A stretch of 64,000 nucleotides of DNA from Paenibacillus phytohabitans (GTDB lineage: Bacteria; Bacillota; Bacilli; Paenibacillales; Paenibacillaceae). Shown one piece after another: positions 8,760 through 16,856 of this stretch (its first letter is position 1; every line of letters begins with the position of its first letter). Location of the stretch: contig NZ_WHOB01000016.1 in NCBI RefSeq assembly GCF_013141775.1, positions 496,001 through 560,000 of the forward strand, in the 5' to 3' direction. A model generated the notes under the pieces. That model was not told the DNA's origin. It did no database searches and saw nothing but the letters and a program-made list of their open reading frames with translations. Both the position numbers and the translations under genes were made by a program.

Positions 8760-9773
8760 TTACCATACATTAACAATAGGTTCGTTATGCTCAAGCCTCT
8801 CTCTGCTTTCGCTAATCCAATCCTTGAACCATTCATTATCTGATGAACTGAATGTCTCGTCACCATCGAAATTTCGGTATGCCCCGATGTAAACAATCAG
8901 CTCTCTGAGCTTCAGGAATACAGGGATTTGCTTCAGCCAATACTGCTCCAGGGTGTTCTCCCGGCTGTACCCCTTCATGAAATGATCCATAAACCGAAGT
9001 GCCTGTTCCTCACGGTCGTCCCGACCCTCTTCCCCGCCGTATACATAGACCAAATAATACAGCTGAATGGCGATATCTTCTACAAACCAGCTGTATTGTG
9101 CCTCATCGAAATCGAATAACGTTATTTCACCTTGCTCGCTCACATGGAAATTACCGAACCCCATATCCCCATGAATCAGTCCGTAATCATCTCTATCCTT
9201 GGGAAATTTATGGATAGTCTCGATGATGCTGTAATAAGTCTCTTTTACACGATGGTGTGAGGGGGGCAGGATATCTATATTTTGCAGATAATAATTGAGA
9301 TTCCATTCATGCCGCCGCACAGTGGCATCCAGATGGTCATACCGCTTGGCAAGCGCATGCATCTTCCCTGTAATCCGGCCCAGCTTCTCATAGGTTGCGT
9401 TATCGTTCAGGCATTCGGGATAGCCGATCCTGTTGCCATGGGCTTTGTCAAAGCTGGCGGCAATAAAACACATCTCCGGCGTTACTATAACTTCAGTCCA
9501 GTTGCCATCCGCAGAAAGAACCGGACCCGATGCTGAAATTCCGTTGCGGGTCAAATACATAATCCAGTCCAGCTCAGCTCTAACCTGCTCTGCAGTCCGG
9601 TGCAACCCTGGCGTAATTCTTAGAATATACACCCCACCGCTCCGCTGATATTCATATACGAAGTTCTGAAACCCGCCTATGTAAGTTAACTCCTCAGGGT
9701 TGATTCCATAACGGCTTGCGGCAATACGCATAATATCTTTTCGATCAAAAATGTCCTTTATAGCATTTTCCAT
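8760..9773 (-). CDS. Phosphotransferase-family (APH/choline-kinase fold) protein
   Basis: A 337-residue kinase-fold protein. It has the catalytic loop LIHGDMGFGNFHV (about residues 200-212) and the metal-binding motif LFDFDEAQYSW shortly after. These match the APH family, which includes aminoglycoside kinases, homoserine kinase type II and CotS/YtmP-like proteins. The N-lobe segment GFQNFVYEYQRSGGVYILRI carries the expected VYILR lysine-equivalent region. The substrate cannot be told, and resistance should not be assumed. It lies 42 bases upstream of the secreted protein gene. Confidence 0.75.
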   Translation of the reverse strand: MENAIKDIFDRKDIMRIAASRYGINPEELTYIGGFQNFVYEYQRSGGVYILRITPGLHRTAEQVRAELDWIMYLTRNGISASGPVLSADGNWTEVIVTPEMCFIAASFDKAHGNRIGYPECLNDNATYEKLGRITGKMHALAKRYDHLDATVRRHEWNLNYYLQNIDILPPSHHRVKETYYSIIETIHKFPKDRDDYGLIHGDMGFGNFHVSEQGEITLFDFDEAQYSWFVEDIAIQLYYLVYVYGGEEGRDDREEQALRFMDHFMKGYSRENTLEQYWLKQIPVFLKLRELIVYIGAYRNFDGDETFSSSDNEWFKDWISESRERLEHNEPIVNVW

Positions 9774-9797
9774 TTGAGTAGGCCTCCGGTGACTTAG

Positions 9798-10205
9798 TTA
9801 GATTGCAATAGCGACTATAAAACTAGTAATAAGCATCATCACACTGACCGGCGCCCAAATTCTCCTCTCCCGGACACTCCGTGTCATGATATTCAAGATG
9901 GATGAAAGTACTGAAAAACCTACTACAAACCAAATGCCCACAGCTGCAAATTCAAGCCAACCCGGAAGTATAATCCCCGCCTTGCTCAGCACAATCAGCG
10001 CCAGGAAAGCCAAGACTGCAATCTGGACTAGGCAAGCGGCACGCATTGGCGCTGGAAGCTTCCCGGGAAACTTTCCGCCCATCGCGAACTCTCCCCACGG
10101 CATACCAAACGCCAACGCTGCCTGAAAAAGAATCACGATAGAAACCAACGCGGAAAAAATTACTGCTGAGCTGGATAAGAGCATGATCTCTTTCCTCACT
10201 TCCAT
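9798..10205 (-). CDS. Four-helix membrane protein, unknown function
   Basis: A 135-residue protein with four predicted transmembrane helices (near residues 12-32, 58-78, 84-106 and 118-135) and a short loop GMPWGEFAMGGKFPGKLP between the first two. Proteins of this size and pattern are common conserved membrane proteins in Bacillota, but I cannot name the family. It is 24 bases upstream of the phosphotransferase gene and may share a transcript with it. A small inverted repeat lies in the divergent region upstream. Confidence 0.6.
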   Translation of the reverse strand: MEVRKEIMLLSSSAVIFSALVSIVILFQAALAFGMPWGEFAMGGKFPGKLPAPMRAACLVQIAVLAFLALIVLSKAGIILPGWLEFAAVGIWFVVGFSVLSSILNIMTRSVRERRIWAPVSVMMLITSFIVAIAI

Positions 10206-10245
10206 TAAGTAGCGTCTTGTGAATTATCATAGACAATATAGAGGC

Positions 10246-10280
10246 AAAAAACCATAATGATTGTATATTAATGGTTTTTT
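10246..10280. repeat. 10-bp perfect inverted repeat in a divergent promoter region
   Basis: AAAAAACCAT (10246-10255) and ATGGTTTTTT (10271-10280) are exact inverted copies 15 bases apart. They could form a terminator-like hairpin in either direction, yet they lie between two divergent genes, immediately before the GNAT ribosome binding site. Attenuation of the GNAT leader or a regulator site are both possible. Confidence 0.5.
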
Positions 10281-10298
10281 ATGAACAGGAGAGCAATT

Positions 10299-10823
10299 AT
10301 GAAATTATCAGAAGCGTTTAAGACGGAGCGGCTGCACTTCCGCTTGCTGAATGTAGAGGATGTTGATGTAGTGTATAGACAATTCTCAGACCCGGAGATG
10401 TGCAAACTTTTCAGCGAACCGCCATGCAGCTATGAAGAAGCCATAGAAATCATTGAACATTACGCCAGTCCAGAGGGAAAAGGCTATCTCCGTTACGGCA
10501 TGTTTGATATTGAAACGGATGCATTTATCGGGACCTGCGGCTATCATTACTGGGATCGTGAGCTGAAGCAAGTAGAGATCGGCTATGATATCTGGAAAGA
10601 GTATTGGAGGCAGGGGTATATGTCCGAAGCCTTGCCTGTACTCATCAAGCTCTGCTTCGAGCATCTTAACGTGGATTGCATTTATATCCTGACCCATCCA
10701 CACAATGCTGCATCCATGGCAAGTGTACGCAAGTTTGGATTTGAAGCATGTGAACCCTGCAGAGACGTTGAGGAGGAGCCGCAGGTGTGTATGAGTTTGA
10801 TGCGAGGGAAGTGGAGTGATTAA
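10299..10823 (+). CDS. GNAT N-acetyltransferase (RimJ/RimL type)
   Basis: A 174-residue acetyltransferase. It begins with TERLHFRLLNVEDVD, continues with IGTCGYHYWDRELKQVEIGY, and has the acetyl-CoA motif EYWRQGYMSEAL followed by HNAASMASVRKFGF. This is the layout of RimJ/RimL-like enzymes that acetylate protein N-termini or small amines. The ATG at 10299 is chosen because AGGAG lies 7 bases upstream; the upstream in-frame ATG at 10281 would place that site inside the gene. The acceptor substrate is unknown. Confidence 0.82.
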   Translation: MKLSEAFKTERLHFRLLNVEDVDVVYRQFSDPEMCKLFSEPPCSYEEAIEIIEHYASPEGKGYLRYGMFDIETDAFIGTCGYHYWDRELKQVEIGYDIWKEYWRQGYMSEALPVLIKLCFEHLNVDCIYILTHPHNAASMASVRKFGFEACEPCRDVEEEPQVCMSLMRGKWSD

Positions 10824-10887
10824 TGAGGAGCGGATATCTTCTAAATCTCTCCCGGCAATCCGCAAGCTATGAGCATGAGTTGCACTA

Positions 10888-11256
10888 TTATTCCACCCGC
10901 CCCAGCACCGCCTCCACCTCAGCCAGATTCACCAGAACCCCTTCCCGCTGCCTGCCCAGCTCCGCAATACTGCTGTCAATGGCATGCACACGTTCCTGCA
11001 GCATGTCACGGGCGAAGCGGAGCACCTCTGCTGTCCCGCAGCCGGATTGCGCCTTATGTCCGAACAGACATTGAATCTCCTTCACCGCAAAGCCCCACTG
11101 CTTCAGCTGTGCGATGGCCTGGAAATCCCGGACTTCCTTCTCTCCAAAAGAATAACGCTTCCCCTTCAGCTCCGGTGCCAGCAAAGACAGCTCCATGTAG
11201 TAGCGCACGGTATCTGCCGTTGTCCCCATCTCTCTGACAAACGCTCCAATCTGCAT
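10888..11256 (-). CDS. MerR-family transcriptional regulator
   Basis: A 122-residue regulator with the MerR helix-turn-helix and wing (IGAFVREMGTTADTVRYYM, then KGKRYSFGEKEVRDF), followed by a coiled-coil dimerisation helix. A single cysteine pattern SGCGTAEVL lies in the linker; this is not enough to call a metal sensor. The ATG at 11256 begins the canonical MQIGAF start; an ATG at 11277 upstream lacks a ribosome binding site. A perfect 18-bp palindrome overlaps the upstream region shared with the divergent membrane protein gene, which is its likely target. Confidence 0.8.
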   Translation of the reverse strand: MQIGAFVREMGTTADTVRYYMELSLLAPELKGKRYSFGEKEVRDFQAIAQLKQWGFAVKEIQCLFGHKAQSGCGTAEVLRFARDMLQERVHAIDSSIAELGRQREGVLVNLAEVEAVLGRVE

Positions 11257-11274
11257 TTTCCTCCGCCCCCTTGC

Positions 11275-11292
11275 CATGGGGTTAACCCCATG
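11275..11292. promoter_or_regulatory. 18-bp perfect palindrome, candidate operator
   Basis: CATGGGGTTAACCCCATG is a perfect palindrome between the MerR gene and the divergent membrane protein gene. It lies just downstream of a minus-strand TATAAT (11306-11311), so binding here could repress the regulator and act on the divergent promoter. Confidence 0.5.
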
Positions 11293-11333
11293 TGATTAAC
11301 TCGTATTATATCCCACTGCAAGGAGGAACAAGA

Positions 11334-11615
11334 ATGATCTATCTCCTAATTGTATTGTACGCACTACTCATGGGTGCCGCCGCTATCATCAACCGCCGGA
11401 ACCTTCAACTATCACTGACAGCGGCTAACCTTCTTGGTTCATTAGCGCTGCTCTGTACACCGTTTCATTCGCTTTTTCTACCGTTTGGGCTGATCGTGTT
11501 ACTTTGCTGCGCACTTCGCAACGGATACGTGCTTCAGGGGCATATCCATCTGCTTCATGTGCTTGTCCGCTGTGTACTCTCGCTATGTTTATATTTCAGT
11601 TCTCCCCTCCTATAA
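11334..11615 (+). CDS. Small membrane protein divergent from MerR regulator
   Basis: A 93-residue, very hydrophobic protein with three to four membrane segments and no soluble domain. The ATG at 11334 has AAGGAGG 8 bases upstream; a GTG-like extension to 11292 has none and runs into the palindrome. The family is not recognised. Position suggests control by the divergent MerR regulator, as seen for small membrane proteins in efflux or stress units, but that is only inference. Confidence 0.6.
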   Translation: MIYLLIVLYALLMGAAAIINRRNLQLSLTAANLLGSLALLCTPFHSLFLPFGLIVLLCCALRNGYVLQGHIHLLHVLVRCVLSLCLYFSSPLL

Positions 11616-11620
11616 AATAT

Positions 11621-11662
11621 CAAGCGCCGGTACCTGCGGATACTCCCGCTTCCCGGCGCTTG
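11621..11662. terminator. Bidirectional hairpin between convergent genes
   Basis: CAAGCGCCGG and CCGGCGCTTG are exact 10-bp inverted copies separated by 22 bases, placed between two convergent genes. No long T run follows on either strand, so the termination role is inferred from position. Confidence 0.5.
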
Positions 11663-11678
11663 CTATGTTACACTCCAC

Positions 11679-12446
11679 TTACTCTTCCCGCTCTTTTCGC
11701 TTCCGTATTTGCTGTGACCAGAAATCTGGCGCAACATAACTGACATAGGAATAATCCAGTTCATCACCCTGCGGAGTGGCTAATTGAATGAGCAATACCT
11801 TTTTGAGGTCAGAGGGATGCAGATTCCCTGTTTTGATAGTCGCGACTTGAACGCCAGCATGTTTAGGGGTACCTGTGATAACGACCTGATTGCCTTTGGT
11901 ATACACAGCTGTAATCTCCGTTTGAAAAGCAATGATATACAGATCCAGATCCGTTTTGTTCTGGAACAGCGGGAATTGAATGCCTACATTCTGCTGGAAA
12001 TCGTATTGGCTGGATAGACCAATGTCGTAGGTTGTAAATAACCGGTGGAGTGCGTATTGTATCCGCGTAGGCATGTAACTCCATCTTCCTCCACTATAGG
12101 TGCTATGCCAGTGCTTTTCGTACATAGGCCTCTGATAGAGAGGGTCATTCTTTATAATAAAGAAAGGTATTCTTGTACCTTCCTTAATTACTCCGGAAAT
12201 GGATATTGTATCTGTAGGCTGGTGAGCCGCAGCCGCCGCTTCCTCTGGCGAGTTCATAATGGTAATGGGTTCGGGCGGCTCCAGCTGCTTCAGGCGAAAT
12301 TTCAGCTGTTCCATTTGTTTAGCGGTCTCTTCGGGATTACCGACCCCAGACGTTGGTGAATTTTGAGCATAAATAGTTATGGGGGATGTAGTAAACGCGA
12401 GTAACAGGGATAAGATTATTGCCGGACCTTTGCTTAATAATGGCAT
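11679..12446 (-). CDS. Exported or membrane-anchored protein of unknown function
   Basis: A 255-residue protein with a hydrophobic N-terminal segment (LSLLLAFTTSPITIYAQ) that may be a signal peptide. A low-complexity stretch rich in P, E and A follows (about residues 35-80), then a folded C-terminal part ending in a charged KRKERE tail. No family recognised. The ATG at 12446 has GAGGTG 6 bases upstream and starts the signal segment. The IS element begins 88 bases upstream of this start, so the native promoter may have been separated from the gene or replaced. Confidence 0.5.
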   Translation of the reverse strand: MPLLSKGPAIILSLLLAFTTSPITIYAQNSPTSGVGNPEETAKQMEQLKFRLKQLEPPEPITIMNSPEEAAAAAHQPTDTISISGVIKEGTRIPFFIIKNDPLYQRPMYEKHWHSTYSGGRWSYMPTRIQYALHRLFTTYDIGLSSQYDFQQNVGIQFPLFQNKTDLDLYIIAFQTEITAVYTKGNQVVITGTPKHAGVQVATIKTGNLHPSDLKKVLLIQLATPQGDELDYSYVSYVAPDFWSQQIRKRKEREE

Positions 12447-12520
12447 ATGGACCACCTCATCCATAGCTTGTTCCCCACTCCATGAATTTATGTAGGCTGA
12501 ACGTAAGATCACCTATTGAA

Positions 12521-12533
12521 ATCCTGCACATAA
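12521..12533. repeat. Left fragment of intergenic TACAAC repeat, copy 1, split by the IS
   Basis: ATCCTGCACATAA matches the start of the repeat at 62580-62592 (TTCCTGCACAAAA). The rest of this copy lies on the other side of the IS at 14198-14362. Joining the two pieces and removing one CATAA restores a continuous match to the second copy. Confidence 0.75.
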
Positions 12534-14197
12534 GAGTCAATTTCATAATTCCAAACCCTTGCTGCGACTGGTTTTTTTGAGCATAGAAAAAGGAGTACCT
12601 CCCCAAATTCTCGAAGTTATAGGTGACCAAACCGACACCCGAGAATGAAAAGAGGTAATCCCTATGTATTCTATTCGACAAGAAGAACTGTTTTCCTTTA
12701 AGGAATTGTTCCTGATGCGCCCAGAAGATAAATACAGCCAAATCTTTGAACACTTAGATCTCGCCAAGGTTCTGCACGTTCTTCGGAAAAAGAACAACCG
12801 GGGCCGGCCCGAAGAACTGAATGTACCTGCCATGATTTATTCATTGCTCATCGCTAAAATGGAGAACATCGAGTTTGTTTCTTCCCTGGTCTGGCGTCTT
12901 ACCCACAGTGAAGAGTTTCGGGCGCAGTGCCGATTTACCGGCTCCGACAATATCCCGAGCGAATCTTCGTATTCCCGTTTGATTCATGCGCTAGAGCAAA
13001 CCGGAATGCTCGAGAAACTGCAGGATTCCTTGGTCCTTTCTGCTATAGAGGAAGGCTTTGTCAGCGGTACACATCTCGCCGTAGATTCCTCCATTGTGGA
13101 GGCTTGGGATTGCCGATTCAGCGAAGCTGCGGCGAAACGCCGCGCGGCCCGCCGTGCCCCAAAGCCAAGCGAGGCTCCGGTAGCTCAGCAGCTCCAGTTC
13201 GAACTCACCGAGCCTGAGCCTGAGGTTGTGAACGAGCCGCCGAAGAAACCTGTCTACACCAAGCGTGGACGTCCCTCCAATGCGGAAAAGGAACGCCGGC
13301 GTCCAGAACAAGAAGCCTATGAACAAAGTCTCGGACCGTTTCAGAAAACCATTGAAGCGATGTTGCCTTACACGTATGACGAACTGCTAGCCGCGCTGCC
13401 CCGGCATGCCGCACGTTGTGACAAGAAGAATACAGAGGGCAGACTCACCAGTTACTACGGTTTTAAGGCGAATGTGCTGGTCGATACGGACTGTCAATAT
13501 ATTGTTAGCGGCGTATGGAGTTCGGCGAATCTGAATGACCAGCGTATGGCGGTTGTCCTGCTCAAAGGCCTGCTCCTGAAGTTTCCCACACTGAAGGTAA
13601 AGCATATCTTGGGCGACAAAGGGTACGACTGCGCGGCCATCTACCAGTTAATTCATTCGTTAGGTGCCTATCCGGCGATTCCCATGATTCACCGCAAAGA
13701 TCCGCCCGAGGGAATGAATGTGGACTACACGCCGGTATGCTCCCAAGGACATGCCTACCGCTACGACAGTTTTGATGCCAAGTACGAAACACTGAAGTAT
13801 ACCCAGCCGAGCGAGTGCAAAGGTTGCCCGCTGCTCAGTTCCGGATGCCAAAAGGTGTTTAAAATCCGCATCCAAACGGATTTGCGTAAGCATACCTATC
13901 CCGCAAGAGGGAGCGAAGGCTTTACAGAGCTGTACAAAAAGCGTACGGCAGTGGAGCGTGTTTTTGCCTATCTCAAAGAGTATTTTGGCATGAAACGCAC
14001 ACGTCACCGCGGCGTCCGGGCAAGTGTCGATTTCCAGCTCAGTACGCTAGCCTACAATCTGAGTAAGTTTGCGTTAGACAAGTTGAACCAGCAGTTGAGA
14101 AACTCCCAACAAGTGGCCTGATTTTTTTAAAAAATGACCTTGGATTTTGGCCGAGTCTTGCTATTCAGCAAATTGAATTATGAAATTGACTCCATAA
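12529..14197 (+). mobile_element. Intact insertion sequence, IS1182-like, with target duplication
   Basis: The element spans 12534-14192 (1,659 bp). It has perfect 18-bp terminal inverted repeats, GAGTCAATTTCATAATTC at 12534-12551 and its complement at 14175-14192. A 5-bp direct repeat CATAA flanks it (12529-12533 and 14193-14197). It carries one intact DDE transposase gene. The uninterrupted repeat copy at 62580-62756 gives an independent view of the empty site and confirms these ends. The intact gene, ends and target duplication suggest a recent insertion. The family is judged from the transposase and is less certain than the boundaries. Confidence 0.92.
12664..14121 (+). CDS. IS1182-like DDE transposase
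   Basis: A 485-residue transposase that cuts and joins DNA at the element's ends. The N-terminal part is the DUF772-type DNA-binding region (residues about 40-115). The catalytic triad is visible as D141 (LAVDSSIVEAWD), D318 (HILGDKGYD) and E431 (RTAVERVFAYLKEYFG). A cysteine cluster (CKGC...SGC, about 385-395) fits a small metal-binding insert, and a basic PEPEPE/KKPVYTKRGRP linker lies near 180-205. No frameshift or stop is present, so it is probably active. AGAGG precedes the ATG. IS5-group membership is an alternative. Confidence 0.9.
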   Translation: MYSIRQEELFSFKELFLMRPEDKYSQIFEHLDLAKVLHVLRKKNNRGRPEELNVPAMIYSLLIAKMENIEFVSSLVWRLTHSEEFRAQCRFTGSDNIPSESSYSRLIHALEQTGMLEKLQDSLVLSAIEEGFVSGTHLAVDSSIVEAWDCRFSEAAAKRRAARRAPKPSEAPVAQQLQFELTEPEPEVVNEPPKKPVYTKRGRPSNAEKERRRPEQEAYEQSLGPFQKTIEAMLPYTYDELLAALPRHAARCDKKNTEGRLTSYYGFKANVLVDTDCQYIVSGVWSSANLNDQRMAVVLLKGLLLKFPTLKVKHILGDKGYDCAAIYQLIHSLGAYPAIPMIHRKDPPEGMNVDYTPVCSQGHAYRYDSFDAKYETLKYTQPSECKGCPLLSSGCQKVFKIRIQTDLRKHTYPARGSEGFTELYKKRTAVERVFAYLKEYFGMKRTRHRGVRASVDFQLSTLAYNLSKFALDKLNQQLRNSQQVA

Positions 14198-14362
14198 TAC
14201 AACATTATCCTGATTTAATCGGCCCAAATCGAAAATTGTTGTACAAAAGGCAGGATTTCTCCTTCTACAAGCGGCTTAACAGAATTGTTGTTGTATTTCG
14301 TACAACAATCTTCCCTAGTACCCGGGTATCTACGCATCAAAGTTGCAAAACGTACAACAATT
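14198..14362. repeat. Right part of intergenic TACAAC repeat, copy 1
   Basis: This stretch matches 62593-62756 over its whole length with scattered substitutions. It contains several TTGTA...TACAA inverted modules, for example GTTGTATTTCGTACAAC at 14289-14305. It has no convincing gene; a short plus-strand reading frame here is a by-product. The rest of the gap to 14439 holds two copies of TTGTCTATAG(T/C)GCTTA and nothing else recognised. Confidence 0.75.
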
Positions 14363-14439
14363 TTGTCTATAGCGCTTAATTTGTCTATAGTGCTTACTAA
14401 AATGTATCCTACTGCCGATGTGTTTTCGCCCAGCCTATA

Positions 14440-15063
14440 CTATTCATCAAACAACCCCAATAACCCATCCAGACCATCAATCACATGATCATAGCTGCTC
14501 ACTTCGCCAAATCCGTAACTCGCGTACACAAAAGGAATCCCGGCAAAACACGCCGCCCTCATATCTCCCTCCGTATCGCCCACATAGACAGGACTGCTTA
14601 AGTGATTCCGCTCCATCACCAGCTTGATGTTCTCGCCCTTGGATAGTCCCGTTCTCCCCGGATTCTCGTAGTCTATGAAGTACTTCTGCAGCTGATGGTA
14701 TTCATAAAAAGCCTCAATATACCCCGCCTGGCAGTTGCTCACGATGAACAGCTTATATTTTGCCGACAACGCCTTGAGCACTTCTTCCAGCCCTTCATAC
14801 AGCCTTCCGCCTTGCTTCGCCAGACTAAGACACTCTACTTCACAGCATTCTCTGAGGATTCTCTGCTGGGTGTCCTCATCGATATTCGGGAACAGCTTCC
14901 GGCCAGCCTCATCTACCTGCAGACCCATGATTCCCTGTAAATCTTCCTTGGTTACTCCGTTCACAACGCCTTGGTAATTGCTGAGCACACTATTCCATCC
15001 CACCACTACTACATCCGAAGAATCCCATAACGTGCCATCCAGATCAAAAATAATGCTGTCCAT
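14440..15063 (-). CDS. HAD-superfamily phosphatase
   Basis: A 207-residue hydrolase. Motif I is FDLDGTLWDS at the N-terminus, motif II is LFIVSNCQAG near residue 105, the motif III lysine lies in GLSKGENIKLV, and motif IV is VYVGDTEGDMRAA near 170. A helical cap lies between motifs I and II, as in phosphoglycolate phosphatase and related C1 enzymes. It probably dephosphorylates a small metabolite; the substrate is unknown. It follows the methyltransferase gene with a 10-base gap and is likely co-transcribed with it. AGGAG precedes the ATG. Confidence 0.85.
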   Translation of the reverse strand: MDSIIFDLDGTLWDSSDVVVVGWNSVLSNYQGVVNGVTKEDLQGIMGLQVDEAGRKLFPNIDEDTQQRILRECCEVECLSLAKQGGRLYEGLEEVLKALSAKYKLFIVSNCQAGYIEAFYEYHQLQKYFIDYENPGRTGLSKGENIKLVMERNHLSSPVYVGDTEGDMRAACFAGIPFVYASYGFGEVSSYDHVIDGLDGLLGLFDE

Positions 15064-15073
15064 TCCACTTCTC

Positions 15074-15697
15074 CTAACGTTCAGTTCGTAGTTGCTGCTG
15101 CGGCCAGGCCCAAATCAAATGAATCATATTCAGCGAGTAGCTCTCTACCTTACTAATCTGCATCCCGGACTCCCGGACCAGTCCAATAATATCCCGGGTG
15201 TGATAGCATCCATAGACACGGTACAGCAGCGGATTCAGTGCCCGTTGCAGCGTTGACACCAGGAAGTTAGAACTGATCCCATGCTCCATCAGCAGGATAG
15301 TTCCGTCCGGCTTACACCAGCGGTTCATCTTCTTCAGCATCTCCAGGGGATTCTGATAGCTGCAACAAGATAACGTAGAAACAATAGTATCGAAGGATTG
15401 CCAGGGGAAGCTCATTTCTTCCATATCTGCACATACAAAATTGGCGTTCACGTGGTAATGTCCTGCTGCCTGCCGCGCTTTCTCAAGCATTGCGCTGCTG
15501 AAATCCGCTGCAGTAATCCTGACCTCCCTGGGATAGTAAGGGAAGTTAGCCCCCGCCCCCACTGCCAGCTCAAGCACATCTCCTTGTGCCTGGCCTATAA
15601 GATTCCGGCGCCAGCGCTGCTGTTTGGGATCTTCTCTTTTGCGGGCATAGTCTGTGGCCTGTTTATCAAAAATACGGATCAGCTTCTGCTTATCCAT
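15074..15697 (-). CDS. Class I SAM-dependent methyltransferase
   Basis: A 207-residue cytoplasmic methyltransferase. It has the SAM-binding motif I VLELAVGAGANFPYY near residue 41, motif II around ITAADFSSAMLEKAR, and the UbiE-like DTIVSTLSCCSYQNPLEML. The C-terminal part includes a segment found in enzymes acting on quinones, lipids or small molecules. The substrate cannot be assigned. It sits in a minus-strand run with the PPOX protein upstream (21-base gap) and the HAD phosphatase downstream. Confidence 0.82.
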   Translation of the reverse strand: MDKQKLIRIFDKQATDYARKREDPKQQRWRRNLIGQAQGDVLELAVGAGANFPYYPREVRITAADFSSAMLEKARQAAGHYHVNANFVCADMEEMSFPWQSFDTIVSTLSCCSYQNPLEMLKKMNRWCKPDGTILLMEHGISSNFLVSTLQRALNPLLYRVYGCYHTRDIIGLVRESGMQISKVESYSLNMIHLIWAWPQQQLRTER

Positions 15698-15718
15698 CTG
15701 CGCCGGTCACCCCATTCA

Positions 15719-16351
15719 TTAATAGAGTCGTTTCTCGTAGCTCTCCTGTATGCCTTGCCGGACTACTTCCACAGTAAACTCGGCAGAATTCACATGATCC
15801 GCGATAATCGCCGGAGCAGACGGAAGCGAGGCTTCTGCGGGCCAGGAGCCGCTGTCCCAGAGCTGCGATCTTTTAAAAGCCTTGGCACAATGCATATAGC
15901 ATTCCTCCACCTTCACACCAATTCCCAAGGTTGGCCGTTTATCCCGGACCCTCATCCTATCCAGAATAGCCTCATCTCTGATCACGTAAGCTTGCCCGTT
16001 AATCCGCAGGGTCTCTTCAAGCCCCGGGATGATAAAAATCAGTCCTACATTGGGGTTAGCGAGGATATTTAGCAAGGAATCAAATCTGCGGTTGCCCGGC
16101 CGCTCCGGAATCACCAAATGACCGTCATCCAGCACCACTACCGATCCGGGTGCATCCCCGCGTGGAGAGACATCGCAAGAGCCGTGTTCATCTGCGGTGG
16201 ACAGGAATAACAGCGGTGACATAGCGATAAAATTGCGGCAATTATGATCCAGATGATGGATCGATTTACGCTTCACCACCTCACTGGGATAGCCCAGGAG
16301 TTCTCTAAGCTCCGCTTCTGAAGTCAGAATTTCTGTAAAAGGATTATTCAT
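15719..16351 (-). CDS. PPOX-class FMN-dependent flavoprotein (MSMEG_1061-like)
   Basis: A 210-residue split-barrel flavoprotein of the pyridoxamine 5'-phosphate oxidase superfamily. Typical segments are FIAMSPLLFLSTADEHGSCD and SPRGDAPGSVVVLDD, then ERPGNRRFDSLLNILANP and VGLIFIIPGLEETLRINGQA. The pattern matches the MSMEG_1061 type, which uses FMN or F420 and is not itself a PdxH. The physiological substrate is unknown. It lies upstream of the methyltransferase gene. Confidence 0.8.
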   Translation of the reverse strand: MNNPFTEILTSEAELRELLGYPSEVVKRKSIHHLDHNCRNFIAMSPLLFLSTADEHGSCDVSPRGDAPGSVVVLDDGHLVIPERPGNRRFDSLLNILANPNVGLIFIIPGLEETLRINGQAYVIRDEAILDRMRVRDKRPTLGIGVKVEECYMHCAKAFKRSQLWDSGSWPAEASLPSAPAIIADHVNSAEFTVEVVRQGIQESYEKRLY

Positions 16352-16417
16352 CTAGCGTCCTCGATTCTTGTTTGGCTTCTATAAATATATTCTATAATCA
16401 TATACCCGAAACGTTTC

Positions 16418-16810
16418 TCAGCGCCAGATCTTCATCCGCTCATCGAGGGTAGAAGTATGCAGTTCTAGCTGGATTCCATCCGGATCCAAGAAATTAACGG
16501 ACCAGCCTACTCCACGCTGTATCGGGCCTCTTACAATATGTACATTACTTTGCTTCAGGATGCCCACAGCATCATTGAAATCGTTCTCTGCGATATAAAA
16601 AGCCACATGATCCATCCCGGCGAATCCGTCTGCGTGTTCTCCGGCATCCATGCGTTCGACCAGGCAGACCCAGGCACTTCCCCACTCCAGATAAGCATCC
16701 GTTCTGCCTCGGTGTCTTAAGGTCATACCGAGAATGCCATGATAGAAATCCAGGGACGTCTGCAGGTTGCGAACATTGATTGTAATATGACTAAATCCGG
16801 TGACTTTCAT
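16418..16810 (-). CDS. VOC-family metalloenzyme, FosA/FosB-like
   Basis: A 130-residue glyoxalase-fold protein made of two beta-alpha-beta-beta-beta units. Likely metal ligands are His in FSHITINVRNL, His in GMDHVAFYI and Glu in IQLELHTSTLDERM. The ending LELHTSTLDERMKIW closely resembles the ELHTGTLENRL ending of FosB thiol transferases, and the YLEWGSAWVCL region also fits. However, the loop before the last strand (GPIQRGVGWSVNF) differs from what I recall for known fosfomycin enzymes. Resistance is possible but not shown. AAAGGAGG precedes the ATG. Confidence 0.75.
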   Translation of the reverse strand: MKVTGFSHITINVRNLQTSLDFYHGILGMTLRHRGRTDAYLEWGSAWVCLVERMDAGEHADGFAGMDHVAFYIAENDFNDAVGILKQSNVHIVRGPIQRGVGWSVNFLDPDGIQLELHTSTLDERMKIWR

Positions 16811-16856
16811 TGCGGTGCCTCCTTTGTGGTTTAAAGGTTTAACTTTTCAGATTATT

